33,912 nucleotides of DNA from an uncultured bacterium (lineage in GTDB: Bacteria; Myxococcota_A; UBA9042; PHBI01), in assembly GCA_938040325.1 (NCBI GenBank), contig CALHXW010000067.1, positions 1-33,912 on the forward strand. Direction: 5' to 3'. Made by a program: the position numbers and the translations under genes. Shown here one piece after another: positions 1 through 8,546 of this stretch. The notes beneath the pieces were generated by a model that saw only the letters and a list, made by a program, of their open reading frames with translations, had not been told where the DNA came from and ran no database searches. How positions within the stretch are numbered: the first letter of the stretch is position 1; each line of letters starts with the position of its first letter.

Positions 1-27
1 TCCGTGCGTTCGCTTCGCTCGCCTGAA

Positions 28-55
28 CGGGACTCGTCCCAGGGACACGAGCCCG
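28..55 (-). terminator. Hairpin downstream of the ROK kinase gene
   Basis: The arms at 28-37 and 47-55 pair over nine base pairs (CGGG, one-base bulge, CTCGT with ACGAGCCCG) around a nine-base loop. It lies 36 bases past the stop of the minus-strand ROK gene. There is no T-tract, so it may be a 3' end stabiliser rather than a true Rho-independent terminator. Confidence 0.35.
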
Positions 56-90
56 TCGTTGACCGGCCGCGATTGGTTCAGCCGTGCGGG

Positions 91-1050
91 TCAACGCCCA
101 CTGGGGTCAAAGAGCTGTGCCGCGCCCCGGACCCCACCGGCGTCCCCGTGCTGTGCGCACACAATCGGCGTGTCGACTCGGTCGGCAAACACCCAGCGGT
201 TGAGCTGCTCAGGCAGGTTGGCCGTTAGGTTGGGCAGGTTGGACAGGCCGCCGCCAAGCACGATGATGTGCGGGTCGAGTACGTTGATCATGAGCGCAAG
301 CGAGCGCGCGAGGCGATCGACGTAGCGGTCGATAGCGGCAGCTGCTTGCGACTCGCCAGCCTTGGATCGTGCTGCGATCTCAGCGGCCGACACGCCGAGC
401 GCATCGTCACCGCACACGCCGTGGTAGGCCCGGGCGAGGCCGGCGCCCGAGAGCCAGGTCTCGATGCATCCTTGGAGTCCGCAGTAGCACGCGGGGCCCG
501 GCTGCTCGGAGTAGCGTGGCCAGGGCAGGGGAATGTGCCCCCACTCGCCCGCAAGGGCGTTGTGGCCCGCGATGAGCCGGCCGTCGACGACGACCCCACC
601 TCCGGTTCCGGTGCCGATGATGACGCCGAAGACCACCTGATAGCCGGCGCCGGCGCCGTCGTGTGCCTCGGCAAGGGCGAGGCAGTTGGCGTCGTTGGCT
701 AGTCGAGTGGGGCGGGCGAGGGTGGCCGCTAGGTCGCGCTCGAGCGCGCGACCGTTGAGGGCCTGGGAGTTGCTGTTGCGGATGAGGCCGGTGCGTGAGC
801 AGGTGGAGCCTGGGTGGCCAATGCCGACGGGCCACGACGCGTCTGGGCTGCCCTGGCGCTGCAGCCAGTCGTCAACCTCAGCGACCAAGCGCGCGATCGC
901 CTTGACGATCGCGTCGTAGGAAGTCGGGGTGGGCACGCGGAGCCGAGGAATCTCGCGACCGTCCGGCGCGAGGGCCGTCGCGGCTATCTTGGTCCCGCCG
1001 AGGTCGATCCCGATGCGCCACCCGGGCGCGTGGTCAAGTTGTTCCGCCAT
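91..1050 (-). CDS. ROK family sugar kinase (glucokinase/fructokinase-like)
   Basis: Predicted cytosolic ATP-dependent kinase phosphorylating a hexose, of 319 residues, the usual size for ROK kinases. The ATP-binding motif GIDLGGTK sits at residues 14-21. The catalytic Asp is D120 in the NDAN motif. The ROK signature follows: GEWGH (168-172), then CYCGLQGC (188-195), giving the zinc ligands H172, C188, C190 and C195. The reading frame continues upstream to 1272, but the ROK fold begins just after the ATG at 1050, so I chose that start; the upstream part would overlap the divergent AAA gene. Lack of a DNA-binding N-terminus argues against a NagC/XylR-type repressor. Sugar specificity cannot be read from the sequence. 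It is divergent from the AAA ATPase and no sugar-pathway gene lies next to it. Confidence 0.9.
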   Translation of the reverse strand: MAEQLDHAPGWRIGIDLGGTKIAATALAPDGREIPRLRVPTPTSYDAIVKAIARLVAEVDDWLQRQGSPDASWPVGIGHPGSTCSRTGLIRNSNSQALNGRALERDLAATLARPTRLANDANCLALAEAHDGAGAGYQVVFGVIIGTGTGGGVVVDGRLIAGHNALAGEWGHIPLPWPRYSEQPGPACYCGLQGCIETWLSGAGLARAYHGVCGDDALGVSAAEIAARSKAGESQAAAAIDRYVDRLARSLALMINVLDPHIIVLGGGLSNLPNLTANLPEQLNRWVFADRVDTPIVCAQHGDAGGVRGAAQLFDPSGR

Positions 1051-1167
1051 GACGCTTGCATAGCAGAGCGACGCTCGTCGACGAAGCCGTCCGGTGACCG
1101 ACGCCGGCTCGGCGTTGACGGTCGGAGCACGACCGCCGACACTGGCCAAGGTCAAGCGCACACGCCA

Positions 1168-1182
1168 AAGGGGGCCAAGCTG
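1168..1182 (+). promoter_or_regulatory. Shine-Dalgarno pointing to a CTG start
   Basis: AAGGGGG at 1168-1174 is followed by CCAAG and then CTG at 1180 (a second CTG lies at 1183). It is the only strong ribosome-binding sequence ahead of the conserved part of the AAA ATPase, so it decides the start I use. Non-ATG/GTG/TTG initiation is rare, so this remains a proposal. Confidence 0.45.
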
Positions 1183-3321
1183 CTGACGAACCCTGAGTTC
1201 ATCCACCTCAACGCCCAGTTCGTCGACACGCTCCTGCGGCGCTGGGAGTTCATCGTTGAGCACCAAGTCCACCTTCGTCAGGGCGGGCTGGGGCCCGACG
1301 AGATGAAGGGCGCGCTCGAAGCGTTCCGCGGCGGCCTGGAGGCAGGCGACTCGGAGCTCACCGCGCTGCGCAACCAGGCCGAGGCAAAGGGCTGGACTTT
1401 CCCGCTCGACCAGGTGGTGCGGGCTTACCAGCTCGATCCGGTCGAGACGCAGCTCTTAGAGCTGTCGCTGATGCCCCAGCTGGACCTGGCGTTCCGCAAG
1501 CGGATGGCCCGCTTCAACAACAACATTCTGCTCGACTTCGTCGACGTCGATGCGGCGCTGTCGCTGCTCTTTCCCGACCGTGTCGACAAGCTGCAGGCCC
1601 GCTCGTACTTCGCCACGGAAGCGCCGCTGGTCAAACACGGTCTCGTTCGTCTTGAGCGGCCTAAAGATCCAAAGGGCGAGGGGCTCTTGGCGCTCGAGAT
1701 CACCCCACCGGACCGCCTCGCCGATTTCTTGCTCTGCCGGCGCAGTGTTGACCAGAAGCTGCGGCTCTTCACCGAGCTCTCACATCCCGCGACGGAGCTC
1801 TCGAGCGTCGCTCTTGAGGCGCCCGACCGCGAGGAGCTCGAGGCGCTGATCCGGCACTTCAAGCGGCCGGCTGGGATCAGTCCAGGCCAGTACTCTCAGG
1901 GCCCGTTCTCGATGCGTAAAGGCCTGTGCGTGGCGTTCATCGGTCCGTCCGGCACCGGCAAGACGATGCTCGCGGAGGCCCTCGCAGCCTCGCTGGAGAG
2001 CCCGATGCTGCGCGTGGACTGCGCAACGCTTGCGGGCGTGAGCCGGGACTTCACGACGCTCCTCGTGGATCTCTTCACCGAGGCGCGCACTCAGGGGGCC
2101 GTGCTCTTGCTCGACCGCTGCGAGACCCTCTTCGCCAAGCAGAGCCCCAAGCTCCCTGCGCTGCTCGCTCAGCTCGAGCTCGACACCGGGCTGACGGTGC
2201 TGACGTCGAACCGGCCCGACGAGGTCGACAGCGGCGTGGAGCGCTACGTGGGGTTTCAGCTGAAGCTCGGCATGCCCGATGTGGAGCTACGGCACCAGGT
2301 CTGGAGCCAGCACCTGCCGACCGGGCTGCCCGTACATCCGGATGTGGACCTGAGCGACCTCTCCAGTCGCTACGAGCTCACCGGCGGCCAGATCTCCCGG
2401 GCCTGTGAGCTCGCTGAGCAGCGGGTCGTCTCGTCGGAGTCAGCGGACGTCGCGCTCACCCAAGAGCTGCTCAAACACTGCGCCCAGGCTCAGATCCGGG
2501 CGAACATGGACGATCTGTCGGTGCGCAGCAGGCTCAACCTCACCCTCGATAGCCTCATCTTGCCCGAGCGGGAGATGAGCATGGTCCAAGAGGTGCTGCG
2601 CGCGTGCCGCAACCGCATCTTCGTGATGAGCAAGTGGGGGTTCGGTAAGCGCCTAGCGACCGGCAAGGGGATCAACGTCCTGTTCAAGGGCGAACCCGGC
2701 ACGGGCAAGACGCTCTGCGCCGAGATCCTCGCCTCCGAGCTCGGCATGAAGCTCTACCACGTGTCCATCCCCAACATCGTGTCGAAGTACGTCGGTGAGA
2801 CCGAAAAGAACCTGGCGAAGATCTTTGCCAGCGCGCGCGCCAACCACTGCATGCTGCTCTTCGATGAGGCCGACAGCCTCTTCGGCAAGCGCGTGGACGT
2901 GCAGAACTCGATCGACCGCTTCTCCAACATGGAGACCAACCTGCTGCTGCAGGAGATCGAGCGCTTCGAGGGGGTCGTGATTCTCACGACCAACCTCGAC
3001 AAGAACATGGACGACGCGTTCTCTCGCCGCATCATGTTCAAGATCGACTTCCCCAAGCCCAACGCAGAGGGGCGGGCGCTCATTTGGAAGACTCACTTCC
3101 CCAAAGACTGCCCGCTAGCAGACGATGTGGACTACGAGGAGCTCGGAGATTCCTTTGAGCTCTCCGGTGGTCACATCAAAAACGCTGTCCTGCGGGCCGC
3201 GTACCGAGCGGCCGAGCGCGGTGACAAGATCTCCTACGACGACATCCTGCGGGCCGCTGAGATGGAGTGTATCAACTCCGGCAAGCTCTTCCGGTCGCCA
3301 ACGTCTCTCGACGACTGGTAG
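1180..3321 (+). CDS. Tandem AAA+ ATPase with N-terminal winged-helix-like domain
   Basis: A 713-residue protein with two AAA+ modules. Residues about 70-200 resemble the winged-helix domain that precedes some bacterial AAA ATPases (for example QLLELSLMPQLDLAFRKRMA). Module 1 has Walker A GPSGTGKT (255-262), but the Walker B is LLLDRCE, with Arg in place of the catalytic Glu (R313). Module 2 is complete: GEPGTGKT (504-511), LLFDEAD (560-566), sensor Asn in TTNLD (about 605) and paired arginines (616-617). This suggests a nucleotide-binding first ring and an active second ring. Start: no ATG, GTG or TTG lies in frame between the divergent ROK start (1050) and the conserved region; the first ATG (1303) would cut into it. 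CTG at 1180 follows AAGGGGG with a 5-base gap. GTG 1030 would overlap the ROK gene. Relatives occur in contractile-injection loci, but no such genes are here; substrate unknown. Confidence 0.88.
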   Translation: MLTNPEFIHLNAQFVDTLLRRWEFIVEHQVHLRQGGLGPDEMKGALEAFRGGLEAGDSELTALRNQAEAKGWTFPLDQVVRAYQLDPVETQLLELSLMPQLDLAFRKRMARFNNNILLDFVDVDAALSLLFPDRVDKLQARSYFATEAPLVKHGLVRLERPKDPKGEGLLALEITPPDRLADFLLCRRSVDQKLRLFTELSHPATELSSVALEAPDREELEALIRHFKRPAGISPGQYSQGPFSMRKGLCVAFIGPSGTGKTMLAEALAASLESPMLRVDCATLAGVSRDFTTLLVDLFTEARTQGAVLLLDRCETLFAKQSPKLPALLAQLELDTGLTVLTSNRPDEVDSGVERYVGFQLKLGMPDVELRHQVWSQHLPTGLPVHPDVDLSDLSSRYELTGGQISRACELAEQRVVSSESADVALTQELLKHCAQAQIRANMDDLSVRSRLNLTLDSLILPEREMSMVQEVLRACRNRIFVMSKWGFGKRLATGKGINVLFKGEPGTGKTLCAEILASELGMKLYHVSIPNIVSKYVGETEKNLAKIFASARANHCMLLFDEADSLFGKRVDVQNSIDRFSNMETNLLLQEIERFEGVVILTTNLDKNMDDAFSRRIMFKIDFPKPNAEGRALIWKTHFPKDCPLADDVDYEELGDSFELSGGHIKNAVLRAAYRAAERGDKISYDDILRAAEMECINSGKLFRSPTSLDDW

Positions 3322-3385
3322 TGCGCTAGCAGCGTTGCCGGAATGCAATTCTGATGACTTTGCGATGCGCTCAACGCGGCTACCA

Positions 3386-3432
3386 GGGGCGCAGCTCCTG
3401 TTGGTCTCGAGATCACTCAGGAGCTGCGCCCC
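3386..3432 (+). terminator. Perfect 15-bp stem-loop after the AAA ATPase
   Basis: GGGGCGCAGCTCCTG (3386-3400) is exactly complementary to 3418-3432, with a 17-base loop that itself contains the palindrome TCTCGAGA. It starts 65 bases past the AAA stop. The following sequence lacks an immediate T-run, so it could be a non-canonical terminator, an mRNA-stabilising hairpin or an extragenic palindrome. Confidence 0.5.
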
Positions 3433-3624
3433 GAGCAACCCGCGTGGTGGTTTCCTCTCGTTCATCACGACAGCGGCACACCTTGCGCTGCGTCCCAGAA
3501 GCCGCGTTTCCCGCAACCCTAACATTGGCCCGCGTCAGGTTTGTGAGCGCTTGGTGCGAGTGATGTTCATTGCGGTGGCGATCGCGCTGCAACAGCGGTT
3601 TACCGGCGTCCGCTCTCGCTCGGC

Positions 3625-3653
3625 TTGACGGCACGCCGATTTCGGAAAACAAC
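3625..3653 (+). promoter_or_regulatory. Possible promoter of the small lipoprotein gene
   Basis: TTGACG at 3625-3630 matches the -35 consensus at five of six positions. Seventeen bases later, AACAAC is a poor -10 (three of six). The pair would give an untranslated leader of about 30 bases before the ATG at 3690. Low certainty. Confidence 0.22.
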
Positions 3654-3689
3654 CATTCGGTCAGTTCACAACCGTCACACGGAGAAACC

Positions 3690-4040
3690 ATGAGAGTCTT
3701 CATCATTTCAGTCATGGCGCTGTCGTTCGGCCTCGTTTCGACCGCTTGCGGCGACGACGCAGCTGAGAATGCGACCGCAGAGTGCAACCGCTTCATCGGC
3801 AACTTCTGCTCAGTGTCGGTCGGATGCAGCCTCTTTGCCGACGTGAGCACCTGCACATCCTTGATTGAGGGCTCGTTGCCCGGCACGTGTGCGGAGGCGG
3901 ACTCGGTGCGCAACCAAGCGGAGCTCGACACCTGCAACGACATGGTGGCTGGGCTGTCGTGTGACGAGCTAAGCGCGATCGCGGGCGGAACGGGCGCACT
4001 CCCGACCGAGTGCAATGCGCAGATACAGTTCGAACAGTAG
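3690..4040 (+). CDS. Small Cys-rich lipoprotein, function unknown
   Basis: A 116-residue protein. GGAGAAACC lies directly before the ATG at 3690, which fixes the start; the open frame extends further upstream without a signal. The N-terminus is a signal peptide with hydrophobic core (residues 3-17) ending SVMALSFGLVSTAC, so C20 would be lipidated, although the -3 residue (Ser) is not ideal for a lipobox. The mature part begins GDDAAEN and contains several further cysteines (C32, C40, C46, C55 and others), suggesting a disulfide-bonded envelope protein. The pattern is common among uncharacterised Myxococcota lipoproteins. No domain is recognised. It stands alone between the AAA and kinase genes and is followed by a hairpin. 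Confidence 0.8.
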   Translation: MRVFIISVMALSFGLVSTACGDDAAENATAECNRFIGNFCSVSVGCSLFADVSTCTSLIEGSLPGTCAEADSVRNQAELDTCNDMVAGLSCDELSAIAGGTGALPTECNAQIQFEQ

Positions 4041-4059
4041 CGGGCGGCGCGACGCCCGC
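4040..4059 (+). terminator. GC-rich hairpin at the lipoprotein stop codon
   Basis: GCGGGCG (4040-4046) pairs perfectly with CGCCCGC (4053-4059) around a six-base loop, beginning on the last base of the lipoprotein stop codon. There is no T-tract; it is a likely 3' end structure. Confidence 0.4.
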
Positions 4060-4218
4060 GCGACGTGCTTGGGTTGGGCATCTGGTCGCACTGTTCGTGC
4101 GGCCAGTGCGCCGTTGTTGGCGGACCAGCGCTCCTCGTCCTTGGCCTCGCTCGCGTCTTGTGAGAACGCGGGGTCAACAGGCACTGACGCCGTCCGAAGG
4201 GTCTGTTAAGCTCTGTCC

Positions 4219-5475
4219 GTGTCTGATCCGTCTCCCTACGTTGGCAAGCCCCTCATTGGCGGCTACGTGCCTCAAAAATACATCGCCCGCGGGCGGTTTG
4301 CGTGGGTGTTTGACGGTGTCGGGCCGAGCCTAGACCGCGTCGCAATCAAGATGCTCTACCGCCGGGACATGCAGGCGGAGCGCCGGTTCCTGCGTGAGAC
4401 GAAGGTCCTTCGACAGCTTCCGGACCATCCCAACCGCGTCTCCTATCGCGCACACGGCACGACCCAAGACGGCGCGCCGTGGATCGCGATGGAGTTCATC
4501 GACGGATTCAACCTGCGGCAGGTCCTCAAGAGCGGCAAACCACTGCCTGAGCGCGCAGCCTGCACCTTGATGGCTCAGCTCTGCGACGGGTTCCAGGGGC
4601 TTCACAAGCTTGGCCTGGCGCACCGCGACATCAACCCCGACAACATCATGGTCACCCACGAAGCCCGTCAGGTGAAGCTGATGGACTTCGGGCTCGTTCA
4701 GGACTCGCAGGGGCTCCTCAAGCTCTACGAGCAGGCCGATATCCTGCAGGGCGACGACTTCGTCGACAACCTCGACAAGGGGTTCATCGCCGGTACGCCC
4801 GAGTACATGGCGCCAGAGCAGATCTCGGACCCGCAGAACAGCGACACCAACAAGACCGACACCACCGCCGACGTCTTTGCTCTCGGCGTCATCTTCTATG
4901 AGTTGCTTGCGGGCCATCAGCTCTTCCCGTTCGCTAAGGGCGCCGGCCAAGCCGCGACGAAGCGCGAAGCGTTCATGGGCTTTCTCAAGTGGCGTGTTGC
5001 GCAGGATGTCTCAGACTACGTCTGTCCCGCAGGGGTCAGCGCCGAGCTCTGGTCGATCCTCCGCAAGAGCCTCAACCGTGATCCTCGCGACCGCCAGAGC
5101 GACGGACGTGAGCTAGGCGCTGACATTCGCTTCTACCTGGAGACCGGGCAGGGCGTGCTCGACGACGATCTGGGCGCAACGATCGCCACGAGCTTCGACG
5201 ATCCCGAGATCCGGCGGCTCCAAGCGGCCATGACGACCGGCGACTTCCAGAGCATCCGCGGCGCGGCGCTTGCTGGCATCAAAGGGCAGGGGGCGGTCCA
5301 AGAGGTGCCGCGACCGGAGCTGGCGTTTCCAACGACTCAACACGAGCGGCCGATCCAACATCGACGGTCAGCGGCGCCAGTGGCGAGCGACGGCCAGCCA
5401 TGGCTGCTCTACGGTCTCGCGCTCTTGACGATTGTCGCAGCCGTTGTCGCGGCGTTCCTGCTGCTCAACGACTGA
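4219..5475 (+). CDS. Membrane-anchored Ser/Thr protein kinase with atypical catalytic motifs
   Basis: A 418-residue Hanks-type kinase with a cytoplasmic domain (residues about 20-310) and one C-terminal membrane helix (395-416) with almost nothing outside. It keeps the ATP lysine K44 (VAIK), the helix-C Glu in RRFLRE, D137 of HRD, N142, DFG (156-158) and APE (198-200). Two features are odd. The glycine loop reads ARGRFAWV instead of GxGxFGxV, leaving one glycine of three. The catalytic loop reads HRDINPDN, with Asn at 139 where Ser/Thr kinases have Lys. The enzyme may be weak, specialised or a pseudokinase. The GTG at 4219 is the first start before the conserved region; no good ribosome-binding site is seen. 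The juxtamembrane segment (about 315-394) is low in complexity. It lies alone, convergent with the SixA-like phosphatase gene. Confidence 0.9.
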   Translation: MSDPSPYVGKPLIGGYVPQKYIARGRFAWVFDGVGPSLDRVAIKMLYRRDMQAERRFLRETKVLRQLPDHPNRVSYRAHGTTQDGAPWIAMEFIDGFNLRQVLKSGKPLPERAACTLMAQLCDGFQGLHKLGLAHRDINPDNIMVTHEARQVKLMDFGLVQDSQGLLKLYEQADILQGDDFVDNLDKGFIAGTPEYMAPEQISDPQNSDTNKTDTTADVFALGVIFYELLAGHQLFPFAKGAGQAATKREAFMGFLKWRVAQDVSDYVCPAGVSAELWSILRKSLNRDPRDRQSDGRELGADIRFYLETGQGVLDDDLGATIATSFDDPEIRRLQAAMTTGDFQSIRGAALAGIKGQGAVQEVPRPELAFPTTQHERPIQHRRSAAPVASDGQPWLLYGLALLTIVAAVVAAFLLLND

Positions 5476-5510
5476 CGTCGAGCAGTCTCCTGCGAGGGAG
5501 CGCGGGCTGA

Positions 5511-6017
5511 TCAGCCGTCCAGCTCAGGCAGCTCTCGCGGACGGATCAGAGCCTCGAGCCGCCACGGCTGCTGGAGCGCAGACTCCCAGGTGTCGCCTGC
5601 CCCGATGAGCAGTGCCGCGTTGCAGGTCGTGAAGATATGCGGCTCGCCACAGAGCAGCTGAACGGCGGCCTCCCAGCCCGGGTTGTGGCCGATCGCCATG
5701 ACCGTGGTGTGCTTGGGGCTCCAGGCGGCTGCGTGTGCGCGAAGATCGCCCAGCGAGCCATGATAGAGGCTCGGTACAACGACGGCGTCGATGGCATCCC
5801 AACCGTCGGTCGCGCCGGCCATTCGCTTCCAGGTCTTGCGGGTGCGGCGCGCGGTCGAGCAGACCACAAAGTCAGGTCGCCAGCCGCGCAGCTCAAGCTC
5901 TAAGCCCACGCGTGGCGCGTCGCGCTTGCCCCGCTTGTTGAGGGAGCGGTCGTGGTCGTCGCCGCCCTCGGACCAGGAGCTCTTGGCGTGACGGAGGAGA
6001 ATGAGTCGACGGTTCAT
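5511..6017 (-). CDS. SixA-like phosphohistidine phosphatase (histidine phosphatase superfamily)
   Basis: A 168-residue single-domain protein of the branch-1 histidine phosphatase superfamily, the usual length for SixA. It opens MNRRLILLRHAKSSW, giving the RHG-type motif with nucleophile H10 next to R9. It continues with CSTARRTRKT (phosphate-pocket arginine) and IGHNPGW with the second catalytic His (H111). SixA proteins remove phosphate from phosphohistidine, classically on PTS/HPt partners; the substrate here is unknown. I chose ATG 6017 because the family starts directly at the beta strand before RHG. A GTG at 6047 preceded by GGGG would add ten residues. It is convergent with the atypical kinase and divergent from the cytochrome gene. 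Confidence 0.87.
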   Translation of the reverse strand: MNRRLILLRHAKSSWSEGGDDHDRSLNKRGKRDAPRVGLELELRGWRPDFVVCSTARRTRKTWKRMAGATDGWDAIDAVVVPSLYHGSLGDLRAHAAAWSPKHTTVMAIGHNPGWEAAVQLLCGEPHIFTTCNAALLIGAGDTWESALQQPWRLEALIRPRELPELDG

Positions 6018-6119
6018 GCCCGGGTTGTGGCACAGGTTGTTGGCCACACGCTACCCCGAACCGTCGGGCCGCGGACGTCACGCGCGTTGGGCGCAGGATG
6101 CGCGTGGCGGTCGGGCGCT

Positions 6120-6176
6120 TTTGCCGGCAAAGGATCATAAGAAAGCCCGGGCGCCGCCGCCGGTTCCTGGCGCCCG
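6120..6176. repeat. Palindromes between phosphatase and cytochrome genes
   Basis: The divergent intergenic region holds a perfect 12-base palindrome, TTTGCCGGCAAA (6120-6131). It also holds an 8-bp inverted repeat CGGGCGCC/GGCGCCCG (6148-6155 and 6169-6176). Either could be an operator or an RNA hairpin; no promoter hexamers stand out beside them. Confidence 0.4.
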
Positions 6177-6239
6177 ACGAGACATGGCACGACATTCGGT
6201 CAACCCGTGTTAGTCTGTCGATCTCACTAGGGAGGGGTC

Positions 6240-8534
6240 ATGAGCAAAAGAGCCAACTTAGCGCTGCGGACAGCGTGCGCACTCGCGCTCGCAGCGGTCT
6301 GTGCCGCCGGCTGCGGTGACGATCCGGTGGACAGCGAACCCCCGGGCGACGCGGACTGCGTGTCCACGGAGCGCTACTTCTCGGAGCAAGTCTGGACGCC
6401 GATCCTGAACACGACCTGCGTGGGTTGCCACAACGCGCAGGGCCAAGCACGCGACAGCGCGATGGTGCTTCAGAGTCCCTCGCAGCTCGGCTTCATGGAG
6501 CACAACCTGGAGACCGTGCGGAACATCGCCGGCTTCGAGTTCGACGGCGAGTCTGTGTTGCTCCTGCGCCCAACTGGCCGGATCGAACACCCCGGTGGCG
6601 CGCTCATCGTCGAAGGAAGCGATGAGTACAAGGCGCTCGCGGAGCTTGTGGAGCGCTTCAACAACCCTGTGGACTGCGTCGACACCGGGCCCGACGTCGA
6701 CGTGTTCGACGACCTGGTCTTTCTCGACACCGGCGCGCTCTTGCGGAAAGCCGCGCTCAACCTCGTTGGGCGGCTGCCGACCCTGGACGAAGAGAACGCG
6801 GTCGTTGACGGCGGCGAGAGCTCACTCGACGCCGTGCTCGTTGGAATGATGGCCGAAGAAGCGTTCCTGGATCGCGTCAAAGAGATCTACAACGACCACC
6901 TCCTGACGGACCGCTACCTCGGCGGCAATGACGCCACCAACCTCCTCAACGCCGACGACTACCCGGACCGCCGCTGGTACGACAACGACGAGTACAGCGT
7001 CAGCGATGACGTGCGCGCCGCGGGCAAGCAGCACGCCAACGACTCGCTCGCCCGCGAGGTGCTCGACCTCATCGCCCACGTGGTGCGCGAGGGCAAGCCC
7101 TTCACCGAGGTCCTGACGGCCGACTACATCTTGGTCAACGGACTCTCCGCGCGGATCTACGGCGTGGAAGACCGGGTCAGCTTCGACGATGAGACCGACC
7201 CCACCGAGCTCAAGCCGGTGAAGCTGCCGGGCGTGCCGCACTCGGGTCTGCTGACGTCGCCGATGTTCCTCAACCGTTTCCCGACAACCGCGACAAACCG
7301 CAACCGGCATCGCTCGCGTGTGGTCCAGAACCTCTTCTTGGCCACCGACGTGCTCAAGCTCGCTGAGCGGCCGATCGACCCCACATCGATCGAGGACCAC
7401 AACCCCACGCAGTTCAACGCCAACTGCACCGTCTGCCACGAGGTGGTCGACCCGATCGCCGGCACCTTCCAGAACTGGAACGACCGTGGCCGGTTCGCGC
7501 CGACCGAAGAAGGCTGGCACCAGGACATGCGCCCGCCAGGGTTTGGCGACGACGTCATGCCACCTGCGCGGTCCGGCACGGCGCTGAAGTGGCTCGCGGA
7601 GCGGATTGTTGCCGACAGTCGCTTCGCCCGCGGGGCGCTGCATGTGCTCTTTGAGGGCATCACCGGCCAGCGTCCTGTCGCCGCGCCGATCGACACCAGC
7701 TCGCCAACGTTTGCTCAGGATCAGGCTGCTTTCGAGGCCCAAGACGCCATCTTCTCAGCTATCGCGACGACGTTTGCTGAGAGCGACCACGACCTCAAGA
7801 CGCTGGTCTTGGAGATCGTCAAGAGCGAGTACTTCAGGATCGACAACGCCGCGCCCCGGCAAGAAGGCGAGCCGGCGATCGGGGCTGCCTTGGGGATGGG
7901 CCGGCTCCTGACCCCCGAGCAGCTGCACCGCAAGATCGAGGCGGTCACTGGCTACCCGTGGCGTCGACGCGTGCAGGACCGCGATTACCTGCTAGGCGAC
8001 TACCGGATCTTCTTCGGCGGCATCGACAGCGACGGCGTGACCGAGCGCATCACAGCCCCGAACGGCATCATGGCAAACGTCGTCTGGCGGATGGCCAACG
8101 AGGTCGGCTGCACCAGCGTCGCCCGCGACCTGTCGCTCGACGGTGAGGCCCGTCGGCTCCTGCCCCACATCGAGACAAGCTTCGAGCCTGAAGACGAAAA
8201 CGGCTTCGAGATTCCGCAGGCGGTCGCGGCCATCAAGGCCAACATCGTCCACCTCCACGCTCACGTCCTCGGCGAGCGCCTGACCGAGTCCGACCCAGAG
8301 GTCACTCGGACCTACGAGATCTTCTATGAGACCTGGAAGGAAGGGAAGGCGCTGGTGGAGAGCGATGATCTCTCCAATCAGGTCGACGGCGAGTGCCGGT
8401 CCCAGACCGACTACTGGACGGGCGAGGACCTGCCAGAGGATCGACAGGTTCGCTACGACACCAACTACACGATCCGTTCGTGGGCTGCGGTCATGACCTA
8501 CCTGTTGAGCGACTTTCGCTTCCTGCACGAGTAA
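6240..8534 (+). CDS. Lipoprotein c-type cytochrome of the PSCyt/DUF1549-DUF1588 type
   Basis: A 764-residue exported protein. ATG 6240 follows GGGAGGGG. The signal peptide ends AAVCAAGC, so C25 is the lipidated Cys. Two haem c motifs are visible: CVGCH (60-64), in a PSCyt1-like segment, and CTVCH (396-400). The second is followed by VDPIAGTFQNWNDRGRF, the pattern of the PSCyt3/DUF1588 family. Between them, LLRKAALNLVGRLPTL (about 167) resembles DUF1549, and TADYILVNG (about 294) the region that follows it. A segment with the GR(F)A and MPP motifs and DUF1585-like sequence comes after the second haem. These multi-domain cytochromes occur in Planctomycetes and Myxococcota with DUF1501 partners, as here. 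The role is unproven, probably periplasmic electron transfer or oxidation of a large substrate. Confidence 0.85.
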   Translation: MSKRANLALRTACALALAAVCAAGCGDDPVDSEPPGDADCVSTERYFSEQVWTPILNTTCVGCHNAQGQARDSAMVLQSPSQLGFMEHNLETVRNIAGFEFDGESVLLLRPTGRIEHPGGALIVEGSDEYKALAELVERFNNPVDCVDTGPDVDVFDDLVFLDTGALLRKAALNLVGRLPTLDEENAVVDGGESSLDAVLVGMMAEEAFLDRVKEIYNDHLLTDRYLGGNDATNLLNADDYPDRRWYDNDEYSVSDDVRAAGKQHANDSLAREVLDLIAHVVREGKPFTEVLTADYILVNGLSARIYGVEDRVSFDDETDPTELKPVKLPGVPHSGLLTSPMFLNRFPTTATNRNRHRSRVVQNLFLATDVLKLAERPIDPTSIEDHNPTQFNANCTVCHEVVDPIAGTFQNWNDRGRFAPTEEGWHQDMRPPGFGDDVMPPARSGTALKWLAERIVADSRFARGALHVLFEGITGQRPVAAPIDTSSPTFAQDQAAFEAQDAIFSAIATTFAESDHDLKTLVLEIVKSEYFRIDNAAPRQEGEPAIGAALGMGRLLTPEQLHRKIEAVTGYPWRRRVQDRDYLLGDYRIFFGGIDSDGVTERITAPNGIMANVVWRMANEVGCTSVARDLSLDGEARRLLPHIETSFEPEDENGFEIPQAVAAIKANIVHLHAHVLGERLTESDPEVTRTYEIFYETWKEGKALVESDDLSNQVDGECRSQTDYWTGEDLPEDRQVRYDTNYTIRSWAAVMTYLLSDFRFLHE

Positions 8535-8546
8535 CGGAGAGACACC

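Larger units (their letters stand above)
3322..3689. other. Intergenic region after the AAA ATPase
   Basis: This 368-base stretch holds a perfect 15-bp inverted repeat (3386-3432) near its left end and a weak promoter-like sequence near its right end (3625-3653). Short open frames cross it, but none has a ribosome-binding site with a recognisable protein, so I see no gene. Confidence 0.5.

Noticed and set aside
1180..3321. AAA ATPase as part of a contractile injection system
   Set aside because: Relatives occur in such loci, but no sheath, tube, baseplate or spike genes are present in the window.
6184..6200. Sigma54-like TGGCACG upstream of the cytochrome gene
   Set aside because: The -24 element matches, but the -12 part reads TCGGT rather than TTGC at the required spacing.
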